Below, piece after piece: positions 15,501 through 20,831 of a DNA stretch of 37,531 nucleotides (the first letter of the stretch is position 1; each line of letters starts with the position of its first letter). Origin of the DNA: an archaeon (GTDB taxonomy: Archaea > B1Sed10-29 > WALL01 > JAGHAM01). The position numbers and the translations under genes were made by a program. Under the pieces are notes generated by a model. The model did not search any database, was not told where the DNA came from, and saw nothing but the letters and a program-made list of their open reading frames with translations. The stretch covers positions 1 to 37,531 of the forward strand of contig JAIOSL010000030.1 of NCBI GenBank assembly GCA_021107635.1, given 5' to 3'.

Positions 15501-18500
15501 AAGTTGTTATGTTGGAAGGGGTGATACTGACCACACTACAAACAGGTGCGATTGTATCATTAACTACGATTAAATCTCGGTCTTCGCCCCAATTAAAATT
15601 GCCGTCTACATCATATGATTTACAATTCCAAGTATGATTTCCAACACTGCTATTGACAGTCCATTGGGCACTCGCACTTGTTCCGTTAATTGCAGTAGTT
15701 TGACTAAGAACATAATTCCCGGTTCCAAAAACAGCAGTTAAATCGTCAAAGTATGTGTTTCCAGCCCAACCCATTACACCAATAGAACCATTAGTTAATT
15801 GAGTGTCTGGAATTTCACTTTCCCATGAAGGTTCTGTTTCTCCGTGTTCCCAGTGTTTTACGCGTACGTGTGTTCCATTCAAATCAACTTTGAACCAGTA
15901 CCAAGTGCTTGAAGACGTGTCATCAACAGCAAAACTTGAACTAGACCATCCTCCAGCATTAACCCAACTACCACCTACTCTCCCTCTAACAAGCATTTGT
16001 CCATTTTCGGTAAGATAACGCCAGTAGTTGTCACTGTCATTATAATAGAATACTATACCCATTGGATTAGAATCTTCCCTCTTGACCAAAGCTGTGTAAG
16101 TATAGTTTTCCCAACTGCGGTTACCTTGATAGATTACTTGTGTGCCCCCAGAAGAACCATTATTTTCCAGAACTCCACCAGAAACATTCCATTCATCCAT
16201 CCCATTACTCCAATCTGGATCTGCGGTCCAGTTTGAAAGGTTTGTTGAATCAAAGCCGTCTTCATAGAGAACAGTAGTTTCATTGAAATACAAGCTGATG
16301 TTAGTTAGGTTATAGTTATCTGTAGCAGAACAATTGAACACAATGTTAAGAGGAGATGTTTCAGTTGAATCAGCATCAGGAACATTCAAAGTGACGTTCG
16401 GTGGAGACGTCCAATAGTTCAACGAAACGGTTCTATTAGTATTATCCCAAGCCACTTGTGTTGTGTTATCAAAGCATTGTACGTTCCAAATGAAAGACAT
16501 GTTAGTCATGTTGTTTATTGTGAAATTTGTGACATTGCTTGTTCCAGTAACATTTTGTGTTTGATTTAAAGCCCAACCGGAAATATTATGCCAGAGACTG
16601 CAATTCACGATACCATCATTATCGGAAACCGTTGCATTGAAAGACATGTTCACATACTGAGTTGAATCGTTTGAATAACCTGCATGGGGTTGACTTAAAG
16701 TAACATTAAGGCAGCTAGTTTGATTAGATTCAACGCTGAAAGAAACAAAATCACTTTGATTTGCTATCATCAAATAAGATTGGTTTATCCAATCTGCTGA
16801 AAAACTAACAGTGGAAAATTGTATTTCATCGAGAATTCCATCAAAAGAACGTTGGCTTGAAGAATACCCTTGTCCAATCGAATTTATTATCACAGGATAT
16901 GTTCCGGTAGTAGAGTTAACGACTTCACCGTTTCTGTATAAAATCCAATGAGTACTGTTTTTTAGGACTGTAATGTGATACCAGGATGAAGTCCCAAAAT
17001 CACTGTTGTACCAATAAAGTACGTCCCCGTTATTGTCTTTTATCTTGAACGTTGTTCCATCAGAATCCAAGCCGATATAATTGTCTGTGTCAGTAGAAAC
17101 TCCAAGAGGGTAATTTTCTTCTAATTGATCTCGGTTAAACCAGAAAGAAACAGACCCGCTGCTAAAATTAAATTCAGGAATTTCGATTATATCCGTAGCT
17201 CCACTGAAACGCAATCCGTTCGAAATAATGCCTTCTACTCTTGCATCAACATTACTTGAATTTCCATGATTAGCGTTAGTAGTACTATCAATAATATCAT
17301 AGGCAGAACCAGAAGGAGTTTCATTAAAGTGCCATACGCTTGAATAACTAGAATTCCATACTCCAGTAGCATTTTCTCTGCTTTCTATTATAGTAGTGTT
17401 TTTGTAATAAACTGAGATTGTTTTTCCACTACTTTCTAAAGAGGGTAATCTTACCCAGATATATGCATTAGATGCAGTATAATTTTCTATTTCAAAAGAA
17501 AGCTCAGTGCCACCATACTCCTCAGAACATACTTCACTATAAAATCTCAAATCAGAATAATCAGAAAGCATATCAGAAGCTTTCGTTAAATTAATGAAAG
17601 CAGGGAAGTCTGCGAGAGTAGTACTTCCTGCGTTTGTAATGGTTATGTTCATACATTTTTGGAAAGAGGCATTAGGCCAGCCAGCATCATTGAATGCATA
17701 ACCTTCATCTTGTCCGAAAGTGAATGCGAGCGAGTGTTTTCCGCTTGTCAAGACTTTTGATGTTTCCTGGCTTTGAACTGAACAAGTATAGTTCTCTAAG
17801 AAAATACTTCCATTAATCCATGAGTAGTTAAGAGATTGATTCCCACAGGATATTTCAAGGAACTCAAGGTCTCCGGACGAGTTTTCGTTCCCCCATGAAG
17901 TACCATTGAAGGGTTGGATGGTAAGATTTGCTGAACCCTGTGTTGTGAAAGCTACTGTCCAGTTTCCGCCTACTGTCGGATAGCTTTGCACGTTAATGAT
18001 GTCAATGTCAATATCATAAGTGTCATTAGAAAGTCTTGGAACAAACCATTCAATTCTATCGTACGAACCATCCAAATCTAAGTCTAAATAAGAAATATCG
18101 TACGAACTATTCTCATTTAATCTTATTCGTTCTCCATTTATTACTCTATAGATAGTGGGTTTATAGCTTAAATCAGGCAAGTTAGTAAATGCTTTTACAT
18201 TAGTATAATGCATGCTCGCTTCTGAGAACACCAGCACTCTTCTGAAACCTTCAAACACTTCTTCAGTTTGCTCTGGCGCAGGCGTTTCATATTCAAGAGT
18301 ATAATTACCTCGGATTGATTCCCATTGAACAGGTTCTCCTACCTTTGCTGGCTTTTGCATTAACCTAGCGCCTTCTTCAAGAGTGCCATTAACTCCAGAA
18401 AGCATAGGGATATTCCATTCTAATATACCGTCTTGTAGTCTAGTTTCTTCTATTCCATTTACTCTTTTTCCATCAATTTCCTTGAAGAAAGAATAATTAT

Positions 18501-19758
18501 CTTCAGTTAAAGGGATTTTTACAGTTATGTTGTAGTAATGAAGTGAGCAATCATGGTGTACATATATTTGTTTTTCTGTTCCTGAAATGTTCAGTTCTGC
18601 AATTTCAAGATTAGGATAAGAAGCTATGAGTACACCGTTCTCATATACATTTATGTTTCTGGCTTCAGGAGGAATGATGTCTTCCAAATCTGTTAAAACT
18701 TCTACCAACTCAACTATTACAGGAGACGTTTGGAACGAAAGATTAAAGAATTTAGTCTCATTTGGGAAGAGTTTCATGGGAAGGTATTTAGCTGAGAAGG
18801 ATTGATTATTTATTTTAATATTAAATGCATCCGGAGGGACTGGAAGAGACACATTTGTGATAGATTGATTTTCGTTAGAATTATAAACAGTTATTTGTTG
18901 CGTCCAATTAACAAACTCTCCGATTAAAACATTACCTTGAACCACTTCATCAAAATAGACTTGTATGCCATGGTAGGTTAAATTTGGTTTATTTTCAACA
19001 AAAATAAAAATACTAGAACTAGAAGAACTTTGATTAGAACTTATTTTTATTGAATAATCTCCATCAGAGTCAAAAAATTCACTTGGACTCAATCTATATG
19101 AAAAAGAGTGTATGGAAGAGAGGTTATTGGATAATAAACAAACATCATTGAAGTAAACTTCAATCAAAAGATTTGAATCGTTTTCATAGTTTATTCCAGT
19201 AATGTCGATTAGTTCAACAGAAGAATACGTTTCTTTATTAGTTTGAAACACAATCCCTACAGGACTCCACAAGTCAGGATTTTCTGAATTATTGTTAATT
19301 GGAGGCAAACTTTGATTGACACTCAATTCAAAAATAGTAAGTTCTTGAGAGTTATTGCTTGGATTAAGATATTCAGACGCATCTCCTTCAAAAGATACAT
19401 CAGCTAACACAATACCTGGCTGAAGAGTTGGTGTAGTTAATTGGCCGCCATAGTCAGTAGAACCAGAGTAAAAAGAAGAATTATTAAGTAAAACAGTTAG
19501 GTTTTTTCCAGGAATACTCTCACCATTATCCAAAAATAACTCAATTAAAAGTGAATTGTTACCTAACAAAAAGAAGGAAATTTCCGTGTTAGCCCATATT
19601 TCAATAGTTTTAGACGCAGAAACAGACTTAAGCGTAGAGTTATCTGTCATCGTATGTGTCAATGCAACCACTGACGCACTCAGTAATAACAGCAAGACCA
19701 TTGCAGGTATTACTCTAGCCTGAGCTTTCTCTCCACGTTTCGTAACTAATTTTGACAT
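1..19758 (-). CDS. Giant multidomain cell-surface/adhesin-like protein, C-terminus truncated by the window edge (>=6586 aa)
   Basis: ATG at 19758 preceded by in-frame TAG; N-terminus MSKLVTKRGEKAQARVIPAMVLLLLLSASVVALTHT is a classic signal peptide. Codons align with the 60-nt lines (codon triplets 1-3, 4-6, ...); lines spot-checked near 1, 3841, 5941, 10021, 13861, 14941, 17581, 19021 and 19681 contain no in-frame stop. Absence of any terminated ORF of this frame in the supplied track agrees with an ORF open at the left edge. Translation is rich in N-x-S/T sequons and beta-sandwich modules. Confidence 0.93.
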   Translation of the reverse strand, partial: MSKLVTKRGEKAQARVIPAMVLLLLLSASVVALTHTMTDNSTLKSVSASKTIEIWANTEISFFLLGNNSLLIELFLDNGESIPGKNLTVLLNNSSFYSGSTDYGGQLTTPTLQPGIVLADVSFEGDASEYLNPSNNSQELTIFELSVNQSLPPINNNSENPDLWSPVGIVFQTNKETYSSVELIDITGINYENDSNLLIEVYFNDVCLLSNNLSSIHSFSYRLSPSEFFDSDGDYSIKISSNQSSSSSSIFIFVENKPNLTYHGIQVYFDEVVQGNVLIGEFVNWTQQITVYNSNENQSITNVSLPVPPDAFNIKINNQSFSAKYLPMKLFPNETKFFNLSFQTSPVIVELVEVLTDLEDIIPPEARNINVYENGVLIASYPNLEIAELNISGTEKQIYVHHDCSLHYYNITVKIPLTEDNYSFFKEIDGKRVNGIEETRLQDGILEWNIPMLSGVNGTLEEGARLMQKPAKVGEPVQWESIRGNYTLEYETPAPEQTEEVFEGFRRVLVFSEASMHYTNVKAFTNLPDLSYKPTIYRVINGERIRLNENSSYDISYLDLDLDGSYDRIEWFVPRLSNDTYDIDIDIINVQSYPTVGGNWTVAFTTQGSANLTIQPFNGTSWGNENSSGDLEFLEISCGNQSLNYSWINGSIFLENYTCSVQSQETSKVLTSGKHSLAFTFGQDEGYAFNDAGWPNASFQKCMNITITNAGSTTLADFPAFINLTKASDMLSDYSDLRFYSEVCSEEYGGTELSFEIENYTASNAYIWVRLPSLESSGKTISVYYKNTTIIESRENATGVWNSSYSSVWHFNETPSGSAYDIIDSTTNANHGNSSNVDARVEGIISNGLRFSGATDIIEIPEFNFSSGSVSFWFNRDQLEENYPLGVSTDTDNYIGLDSDGTTFKIKDNNGDVLYWYNSDFGTSSWYHITVLKNSTHWILYRNGEVVNSTTGTYPVIINSIGQGYSSSQRSFDGILDEIQFSTVSFSADWINQSYLMIANQSDFVSFSVESNQTSCLNVTLSQPHAGYSNDSTQYVNMSFNATVSDNDGIVNCSLWHNISGWALNQTQNVTGTSNVTNFTINNMTNMSFIWNVQCFDNTTQVAWDNTNRTVSLNYWTSPPNVTLNVPDADSTETSPLNIVFNCSATDNYNLTNISLYFNETTVLYEDGFDSTNLSNWTADPDWSNGMDEWNVSGGVLENNGSSGGTQVIYQGNRSWENYTYTALVKREDSNPMGIVFYYNDSDNYWRYLTENGQMLVRGRVGGSWVNAGGWSSSSFAVDDTSSSTWYWFKVDLNGTHVRVKHWEHGETEPSWESEIPDTQLTNGSIGVMGWAGNTYFDDLTAVFGTGNYVLSQTTAINGTSASAQWTVNSSVGNHTWNCKSYDVDGNFNWGEDRDLIVVNDTIAPVCSVVSITPSNITTSSSGTFTALINCTDANGINKSRMLFTTTLDGSLNPGIPNRWSIRPPANNLSENDSVITEKILRAHNRNKGKWFESTSLFSDTFTYGVFDDSALHTDITNGSTWAQINFTWNVEPSVFRNTFFLHRVNLENEEKKDYAINKGNDLSLKFWDMEAMRNTENYTICLFKNINYSSSPTEPLKTYYCNSSYDPIANEIPSGVPGIEGLWHMNEQSGSIIDTVNGNNGTYNGSDYGEPSFLTSALGFDGNDDYVTIPAGSFNLTEGLISVWFKANVVTLPGQVVVSYSDHNDSGNLFQFGLKQDELFLRLDSNGSTQVSLETIGQNIFEADKWYYINWAVNGSGNTVFVNAENISVNYTNGDENSTYFLANVSGVDALEFGRDNSNGTNQYYFNGTLEELAIWNTRYSNKKITDGYAKVTADPIVNDNCVFLESLDTSCLDDISYSSRNSSYSQTCFSVINGLFAGIGSTDNFYLYYTTSEDSGSYNIRYVNGSSGTNVSFANTNTSWQVGDDGFNVTQQNFTGDLWLSSRKDGDEIQLGVYVEDIYGNNYTNLSLYSDEIERMNNPISMPSIEHYAQGKIPENHPCHTTGTCGDYVLNGTFYDNMTIGIGVSKDPDSIGSVNHSLYLCNPDGSINYTINASFYSNDDSSVSIYFDTTNVPNGTYKMNVTTRADDNASDVESYLTTKNFTIQQQTAPSIEFTSQTPSNGTASANNWIYVDVNVSGSLDRSAYIVFDNDLVGYWDFENVSGNTVYGNSPYANNGVLTGGAYIVNLSAVNRGGYAVFDGSDDYMNISSQSEFNVGSNFSVEAWVKENSQSNSWAQIFNRNADNGFNLQHNTDNSEFEFAVDTNLGRNYTNEPPIGGLNEEIWYHIVGTYNSSHLSLYIDGSLRDTQILSGTPSTSNEPLFIGMRGQGTGDRHFNGSIDEVKLWNRTLSLSEVQASYESNTYDLDRNFTGLGQDTYTYYACVIDKDGNEVCTETRTFIISAPPNVTLVTPLDNHVNDSNRYVNLTFNVSVTDDVDLMNCSLWHNISGWSLNQTNSVTGITNTTLFNLINLENVTFIWNVQCFDNTSQSDWGNANRTVFLNWSDPNTPTWSNNETNASDSTKTGGIVYFNVTLNDTVAGEDYIFSLYNGTDWVNDSVVAWTAPEEIEITKIINATRGQTVQWYWWFNDTGSNTNFTNTWNFTVANTQPTHTAPILDSSSVWNLTYGDLTCYNQSTSDADSDSVKNIYNWYLNDSSITVLNLPFEGGSNSTYTRDYSENDYNGTVSDAIWNRTGGYDGKGAYQFDGGMDHIVLENTGINESNPINLNDSFTISLWAYFVENKSCYLINDYDGIASSHINIHADPSGGNIQIKAQIDDNNNPTVLVGNVLNLSQWYHIALVRDKGNTVKLYVNGTESDSEIDITTGSVMSNQNWTIGADASDTMDENVNGSIDDILVFNVSFSEEQVNALYENKTNMWLSNGTEAGDVWKCEATPNDGYSDGTTLTSGNLTIYPTDHPNVTIYIPEDNANLTGIGSKALQYTATDMQGVDTCLYSKNGAANVTLESCQNTTLSFTKGVHNITVYAIDSTSLNYTGSDFVNFTVRESTSLISLSFEPSTQAQGSNVSISVRLMDQLGVSGIANQNISFNDSTDVVFIGNTTTNAEGYASIVYALSSSASLGAHTINASFDGNESIYYLGSSTTSDLTVVSTPNIHSVSISDTEIGLNEYFYIEANVSDDTGLDDVLLYVTHPNETTLSYPMSPSGGLYVYNLTNLWAAGDYFLYVFANNTGSVSNQSNVYNNSLNVRGTLDIQSDKDEYKNFDTVNLANKFDWDLPSYDYREVLNISNSGSSSVFEYPISLDLDTQTLISDGKMNLNCSDIQFATTLTTYELPLSISNPYGSTQYNLTFPITLTDSSALNHLSSESEIRLFDSNQSTPYSASSTVPFWIESISSTSVKLWTYLEELPTSGTTLYLYYGNKSASTATNYTDTFREIIGEAGNASINSTWSWINFAHLNATGEQPILVASLNSINNADEAFSRVGSVNETGFNITIQESTNLDQIHPNETLGWIAVKEGTHILMGEKLQAGSFVGGGSSYRTVTFDYSYSSAPVIIANTISLNNSEEIKTRQSDLTPSTSDDLSVLTGFQVFVEASDTSDPSFTNEEITWLALPVGFYSTETTRWNAAIVEGSHSFNTYSTTGFTSTPAIIGKIMTEDGGDNAHEAIRNVTAYSLEYAVEEENLHDGSHTDEFGGAISAKPGLVMYGTEYKDTYPTTTPGSEQVLSSETTNLTHWLEEDCNTTNTSVWFQAKILNTGSNNIYMYYGNSNDVNIEDSVSDEVGVFTYSSPQELYYILNEAMTGDSIDVGSYVNGSTIQIGGTETSLDEQGTTSFASAYLTAGGALSAEGPLSTGTQLGSFGTTLNPISFAGTKFVYHHTRYNPPIVGFYSPFGDARILVYNGSASGPSVSLMSSDGNFTLTQGSFTNKTYTIPEGASPDSATDLGNSIIIESNVSILAHYVGDNNGDPFPMYPASTELWGVASNYVQIAATENNTNVTIYYSDGTDTTMMLDAGETAYERPSGSGHGDEPATRIVANATIGAYQQADGDAGEASTFLPYSEFDKVFILPQNADYVAMAIKEPNTLCRLYATNGTNTNNQSSTTNNAPYPNKILFSGMTLNAGYKIVCNASAQAYFESAGEDAETLFLTPKHGRKYNPDIVLGNSYEEDRYVNLENNGNETIRGYLWMLVQRYNNGSWANQMPAVVNDRGGTPTLRVLQAGDELNLTSIWNTEGGWSTSNTITGTYRVYSELQDSSGNVLYDYAGNYLLSSYEFEIIKGTLNVTNITHENLYEHSVDEYEVSDTIDWINVTVQAINNTLISPNVTLSLIKQDGSYAGFGPNTETKQCANIPENSTCTKKWDNSTGYPVGDVPAGTYTLYWNVTANGTNFDYTYNDTRNITIIKTTSTFESTLNTSRVYKTQAAKYNFTFQNQWSVNMTDANITLNCPSITGFNCTVEGTSSSTKNIGNITTLANSTTNFTITVNSSTPDNNYVLNITLEYNNPDEERNFTQVSALTLEVRSEGLLEITTESHPVNVTRGQSYDFEAYTNNTGGSTAGNVSLNYSLPSGWTNSSGQTNKTIASLASGVLFWNNITADIGSNAALGPQQVRIESSSPNATGDFTLLDITVYSNTSIPTVSVNDTNASKEETVRLYATLEYQNGTAIPTQTLNFTDTTDSYSIGTATTNASGIALIDYVIPSGASSGVHTINVTYDGNTSVYAFLKHNDSFTFDIGGKPVINSISFNASTIGYGWSVSINANVTDDDAVDNVTVTITLPNSTQIEYGMNDKGNDTYEYNTSIYWYNGTYNVLVWANDTTGSTVSNSSSFTLDIEASSLPITRNDTYLPNEDVLLESCQDNWTVAFYNHRKQIHLSEQAELNLTNQLVYITVDTQTLLSDGKVQSDGDDIRIYNVTSGEALPYLMTDFNTTETILFFQVNISANQTANDLYLYYKYDDASAPNYDTTDWFVYEGSFNRWDDSQTDSDEGLVVIANYDDTSYDISGGSISASGNLSDAGDYYNYFELPSNPSVTPNFYTVKTDKPVSVYLGALKNTNPNSFTYALDALSQPTSKTFYFWGLQDADNTNTTIHATEGGNTTYSIYNYNTQSYVTQDDTLTGISSSEFHATSPNVYKLTADNPVQTFLLMGDGYTARDGTARIPSDNGTWNGTFFSFRTLRNGDFLIINPENSAINYSVTGCNTSTGTITVNGSVLIVGSADGAICNVTTNSSALVRYPNDGDGGAYLTSTDGSSVGTKFIYPADGGNHVMSAWILFNGTTVTDNCTSTGISNNDTGGYYYSHTTSSGTCIITSDKPILLHSQIETSEPSYAWAVPETQLDWAKKPGLQVDLEEKRGAPILNWGSVNFSGYVILGVEKNVSGSWVQQSVQYNGSQAGNLSSPCGSCNVIHLAPLWTAWNPNGDTGSFRVFAYMVNPDGKLLNVSRTPPQIIGYYYFNVIDSPLDLDVSEIRIYNSSAHSSGSLTDSGLNKTFYLNTDQVYRFEIDVSVNSSSQNWSMNTSNVSYLNLNASWLINASTDVWYKNATDVSERLNGTFSGETLKWNTSANEGIGSNGTNVTFYFIVNFTGASEESRAVEFKISAPNNVFRDYSTIFLSTSDSIPPFLYSNTYGINTTQVNRGNAAKVYARWNESIDEAKAEYNSTLSDLFNYSISLPSPNNQNWTNRTLNVLSTWRLGNHVVKIYSKDPFDNWNNSLSYLSFNVYGLAYVKNMNINDSTPTLNSKVLVSCEIEDDTNSSSISGYNVSFWEDGVYLNSNNTNSTGWANYVYTASTPGAHTLKCNITNTSLYHIDSRNDETTNITTIELIAPNYTTIQGSSLAHKGDTLYLNVSWHDNYNLDYAVLSLNDSSVWVNSTQSISGTDDWSNFSHQINTSMTPGVLAWKQYANDSSGNTNGTMPNQTIEVWGWASISEGSVVPGSMQENNYTIMSCKVTDSNSSSGLNGYNVSFWRDTTFLGFNYTNSSGWAEYNFTVGSAGVYSIKCNISDNASAQYNSSDTFEDSDSLTVSSSADIVAPFVVGSTYQTNETNIYRGECLEITAQWNETINVSWIEYNWSSSLIEQNLTDPFTSNWTNQTICTNSSWSIGLHVVKIYVRDNSSNLNDTLAYKTFYVWGKSDVRWETPTGTVSTGTNTITCNVTENDTQNAISGYSVDFYNSTNYLDSNYTKLSGKATYTLDFSTQSEGSQSYYCKIQNNLSAYYNKSVQTAEETLNVQGGPNVTDLNPVSGTTYNQTQSVNITANVSDGLGVSVVRANVSWGPFYEIISMNDVNTDGKYNASFTNTTYVGRYNITILSNDTNGNTNNTQTTWFQLNEHDTIIVIDKNSDLLNITTQIIENASGILDIEIRIYDDIPVKKIIIYNHTDTSPYNTLKLDSPTSETSDLFVSTYSVNFDNLNLSSANFTVTAQGNYLLKCADFVFENQTCTSIDGYKTLWTNLTVGQNYTILLDSSDPGFGETLTGPSNTSDSYVYSKSSEQDANYGTSSLIAVGSDDSSNDLRGVITFNLSSIPSSATVDNATLDLYFYDIPSGDTNSSRTHGVHRIQQNPTRNWTELGVTWNNYSVSGEWSTSGGDYSSTATDTASLSNTEEESWISFNVTEDAQSFVSNSSANFGWFIKDITESDSS
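4980..5330 (-). other. DUF2341-like module within the giant CDS
   Basis: HRKQIHLSEQAELNLTNQLVYITVDTQTLLSDGKVQSDGDDIRIYNVTSGEALPYLMTDFNTTETILFFQVNISANQTANDLYLYYKYDDA. Confidence 0.65.
9690..10080 (-). other. DUF2341-like module within the giant CDS
   Basis: WDLPSYDYREVLNISNSGSSSVFEYPISLDLDTQTLISDGKMNLNCSDIQFATTLTTYELPLSISN...ESEIRLFDSNQSTPYSASSTVPFWIESISSTSVKLWTYLEELPTSGTTLYLYYGNKSASTATN. Confidence 0.65.
11160..11760 (-). other. LamG/concanavalin-like module within the giant CDS
   Basis: INLNDSFTISLWAYFVENKSCYLI...LNLSQWYHIALVRDKGNTVKLYVNGTESDSEIDITTGSVMSNQNWTIGADASDTMDENVNGSIDDILVFNVSFSEEQVNALYEN. Confidence 0.85.
12690..13290 (-). other. LamG/concanavalin-like module within the giant CDS
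   Basis: DLVGYWDFENVSGNTVYGNSPYANNGVLTG...YAVFDGSDDYMNISSQSEFNVGSNFSVEAWVKEN...EEIWYHIVGTYNSSHLSLYIDGSLRDTQILSGTPSTSNEPLFIGMRGQGTGDRHFNGSIDEVKLWNRTLSLSEVQ. Confidence 0.9.
14290..14910 (-). other. LamG/concanavalin-like module within the giant CDS
   Basis: EGLWHMNEQSGSIIDTVNGNNGTYNGSDYGEPSFLTSALGFDGNDDYVTIPAGSFNLTEGLISVWFKANV...ADKWYYINWAVNGSGNTVFVNAENISVNYT...YYFNGTLEELAIWNTRYSNKKI. Confidence 0.88.
15700..16290 (-). other. Concanavalin-like beta-sandwich module of a different subtype (DUF1080-like architecture) within the giant CDS
   Basis: LYEDGFDSTNLSNWTADPDWSNGMDEWNVSGGVLENNGSSGGTQVIYQGNRSWENYTYTALVKREDSNPMGIVFYYNDSDNYWRYLTENGQMLVRGRVGG...WYWFKVDLNGTHVRVKHWEHGETEPSWESEIPDTQLTNGSIGVMGWAGNTYFDDL. 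Confidence 0.6.
16780..17345 (-). other. LamG/concanavalin-like module within the giant CDS
   Basis: SVWHFNETPSGSAYDIIDSTTNANHGNSSNVDARVEGIISNGLRFSGATDIIEIPEFNFSSGSVSFWFNRDQ...SSWYHITVLKNSTHWILYRNGEVVNSTTG...RSFDGILDEIQFSTVSFSADWINQSYL. Confidence 0.87.
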
Positions 19759-20536
19759 CTACGGAAGCACTCCCAAGGGAGAGAACAAGTGCTGGATTGA
19801 ACTCTATCGTTGAAACACACGTTTGATTTATGTCTAAATTGCCACAGTCGCTCTTCTGGGTTGTTCCATCAGGCAATAGCCACAATAAAACAACATCTCG
19901 TACAATACCTCTCTTGTTAGTGACTGTTGCTTCAAACGCAGTGTTTCCGCCTCTTACTACCTTTTTCTCGCCTGTTAATTCTATTTCAAGTTCAGGTCCG
20001 AACAAATCTGAATCAATTCGATTAACAGTCTGATTTACCGGAATAGAAATGTTTTCAATTGTCTGGTTTACTTTTTCTGAGACGTTTATTGGAATGGACT
20101 GGTTTACCATTCCATTTTCTGGCTCAATCTCTGAACTTTCTCGAGTGTCAATTAGCCTAGGCTCTGAAGAATTAATTACTTCAGGGAAAACTGGCTCTAG
20201 ATCAACTTTTTCAGAGTTTTCTGACATAGAATTAGAGTCTTTAGAGTCAACACTGTCAACTGCCTCTAGTTCATGAGTTTCAACATTGTCAACAGTCTCT
20301 GGCTCAAAGACGAGTTCTTCATTTGTCTCAGGATTTTTTTCTAAATTTTCCGATAAAGAGTTCGATACATCCTGCTTTACTTCGTTTAGATCTTCGTGGT
20401 CGCGCTCCAGGATTGTTCCGTTGTAAGCTAAAGCCAAGCTAAAAAGTACTAAAAATGCGATAAACGCAGCAGTTACACGTATTTGTCCTCTATTTGCTTT
20501 GACAAAGCTGGAGCTAATTAATTTGATATGTTGCAC
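19715..20536 (-). CDS. Secreted/membrane-anchored protein with N-terminal TM, acidic Ser/Glu-rich linker and C-terminal Ig-like domain (273 aa)
   Basis: GTG start at 20536 preceded by a GGGGGG Shine-Dalgarno; N-terminal TM GQIRVTAAFIAFLVLFSLALAYNG; acidic linker; C-terminal beta-rich segment (FEATVTNKRGIVRDVVLLWLLPDGTTQKSDCGNLDINQTCVSTIEF). Its 3' end overlaps the giant CDS start by 44 nt, which implies coupling. Confidence 0.85.
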   Translation of the reverse strand: MQHIKLISSSFVKANRGQIRVTAAFIAFLVLFSLALAYNGTILERDHEDLNEVKQDVSNSLSENLEKNPETNEELVFEPETVDNVETHELEAVDSVDSKDSNSMSENSEKVDLEPVFPEVINSSEPRLIDTRESSEIEPENGMVNQSIPINVSEKVNQTIENISIPVNQTVNRIDSDLFGPELEIELTGEKKVVRGGNTAFEATVTNKRGIVRDVVLLWLLPDGTTQKSDCGNLDINQTCVSTIEFNPALVLSLGSASVDVKISYETWRESSG

Positions 20537-20545
20537 CCCCCCGAA

Positions 20546-20591
20546 AACCTGTTCACGGATTACAGGTTAGAACATTGGGTAAGAATGTTCT
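20546..20591 (-). promoter_or_regulatory. Tandem stem-loops in the 5' leader of the 273-aa/giant-protein operon
   Basis: On the minus strand, reading 5'->3': AGAACATT-CTTACCC-AATGTTCT followed immediately by AACCTGT-AATCCGTGA-ACAGGTT, then TTCGGGGGGTG with the GTG start. Both stems are perfect (8 bp and 7 bp). Confidence 0.55.
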
Positions 20592-20614
20592 GCTTATTAT
20601 AAAACTTTACATGC

Positions 20615-20622
20615 TTATAAAG
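20615..20622 (-). promoter_or_regulatory. Putative TATA box for the giant-protein operon
   Basis: TTTATAAG on the minus strand, about 26 nt upstream of the 5' edge of the first leader hairpin (typical archaeal TATA-to-TSS spacing). Confidence 0.45.
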
Positions 20623-20831
20623 GTAATAGTTATACAAAACGCTGAAACGCAGGTATAATGAGGTTTTTGGGATGAAATAGCTTTGGGTCCTTTTGTTGAA
20701 AAAAGAGTAACTTTTCGTACGCATGAATGAATAGCACCATCCTGTTTAGTCTCTGGTCTTAGAACTGTAGGATTTAAAAGGCTTAAGAAGACCCAAAATA
20801 AGCGAGAAAGAAAGCACAAATAGTTTAGAGA

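Noticed and set aside
11010-16236. Plus-strand ORFs (11010..16236 set, including 15257..15637)
   Set aside because: Same explanation: antisense to clearly coding LamG/Ig regions.
18060-18106. CGTACG motifs inside the giant CDS as extra operators
   Set aside because: They encode in-frame Ser/Tyr/Asp residues (GSYDR, SSYDIS) and show that CGTACG is not exclusive to regulatory DNA; this lowers confidence in the intergenic copies.
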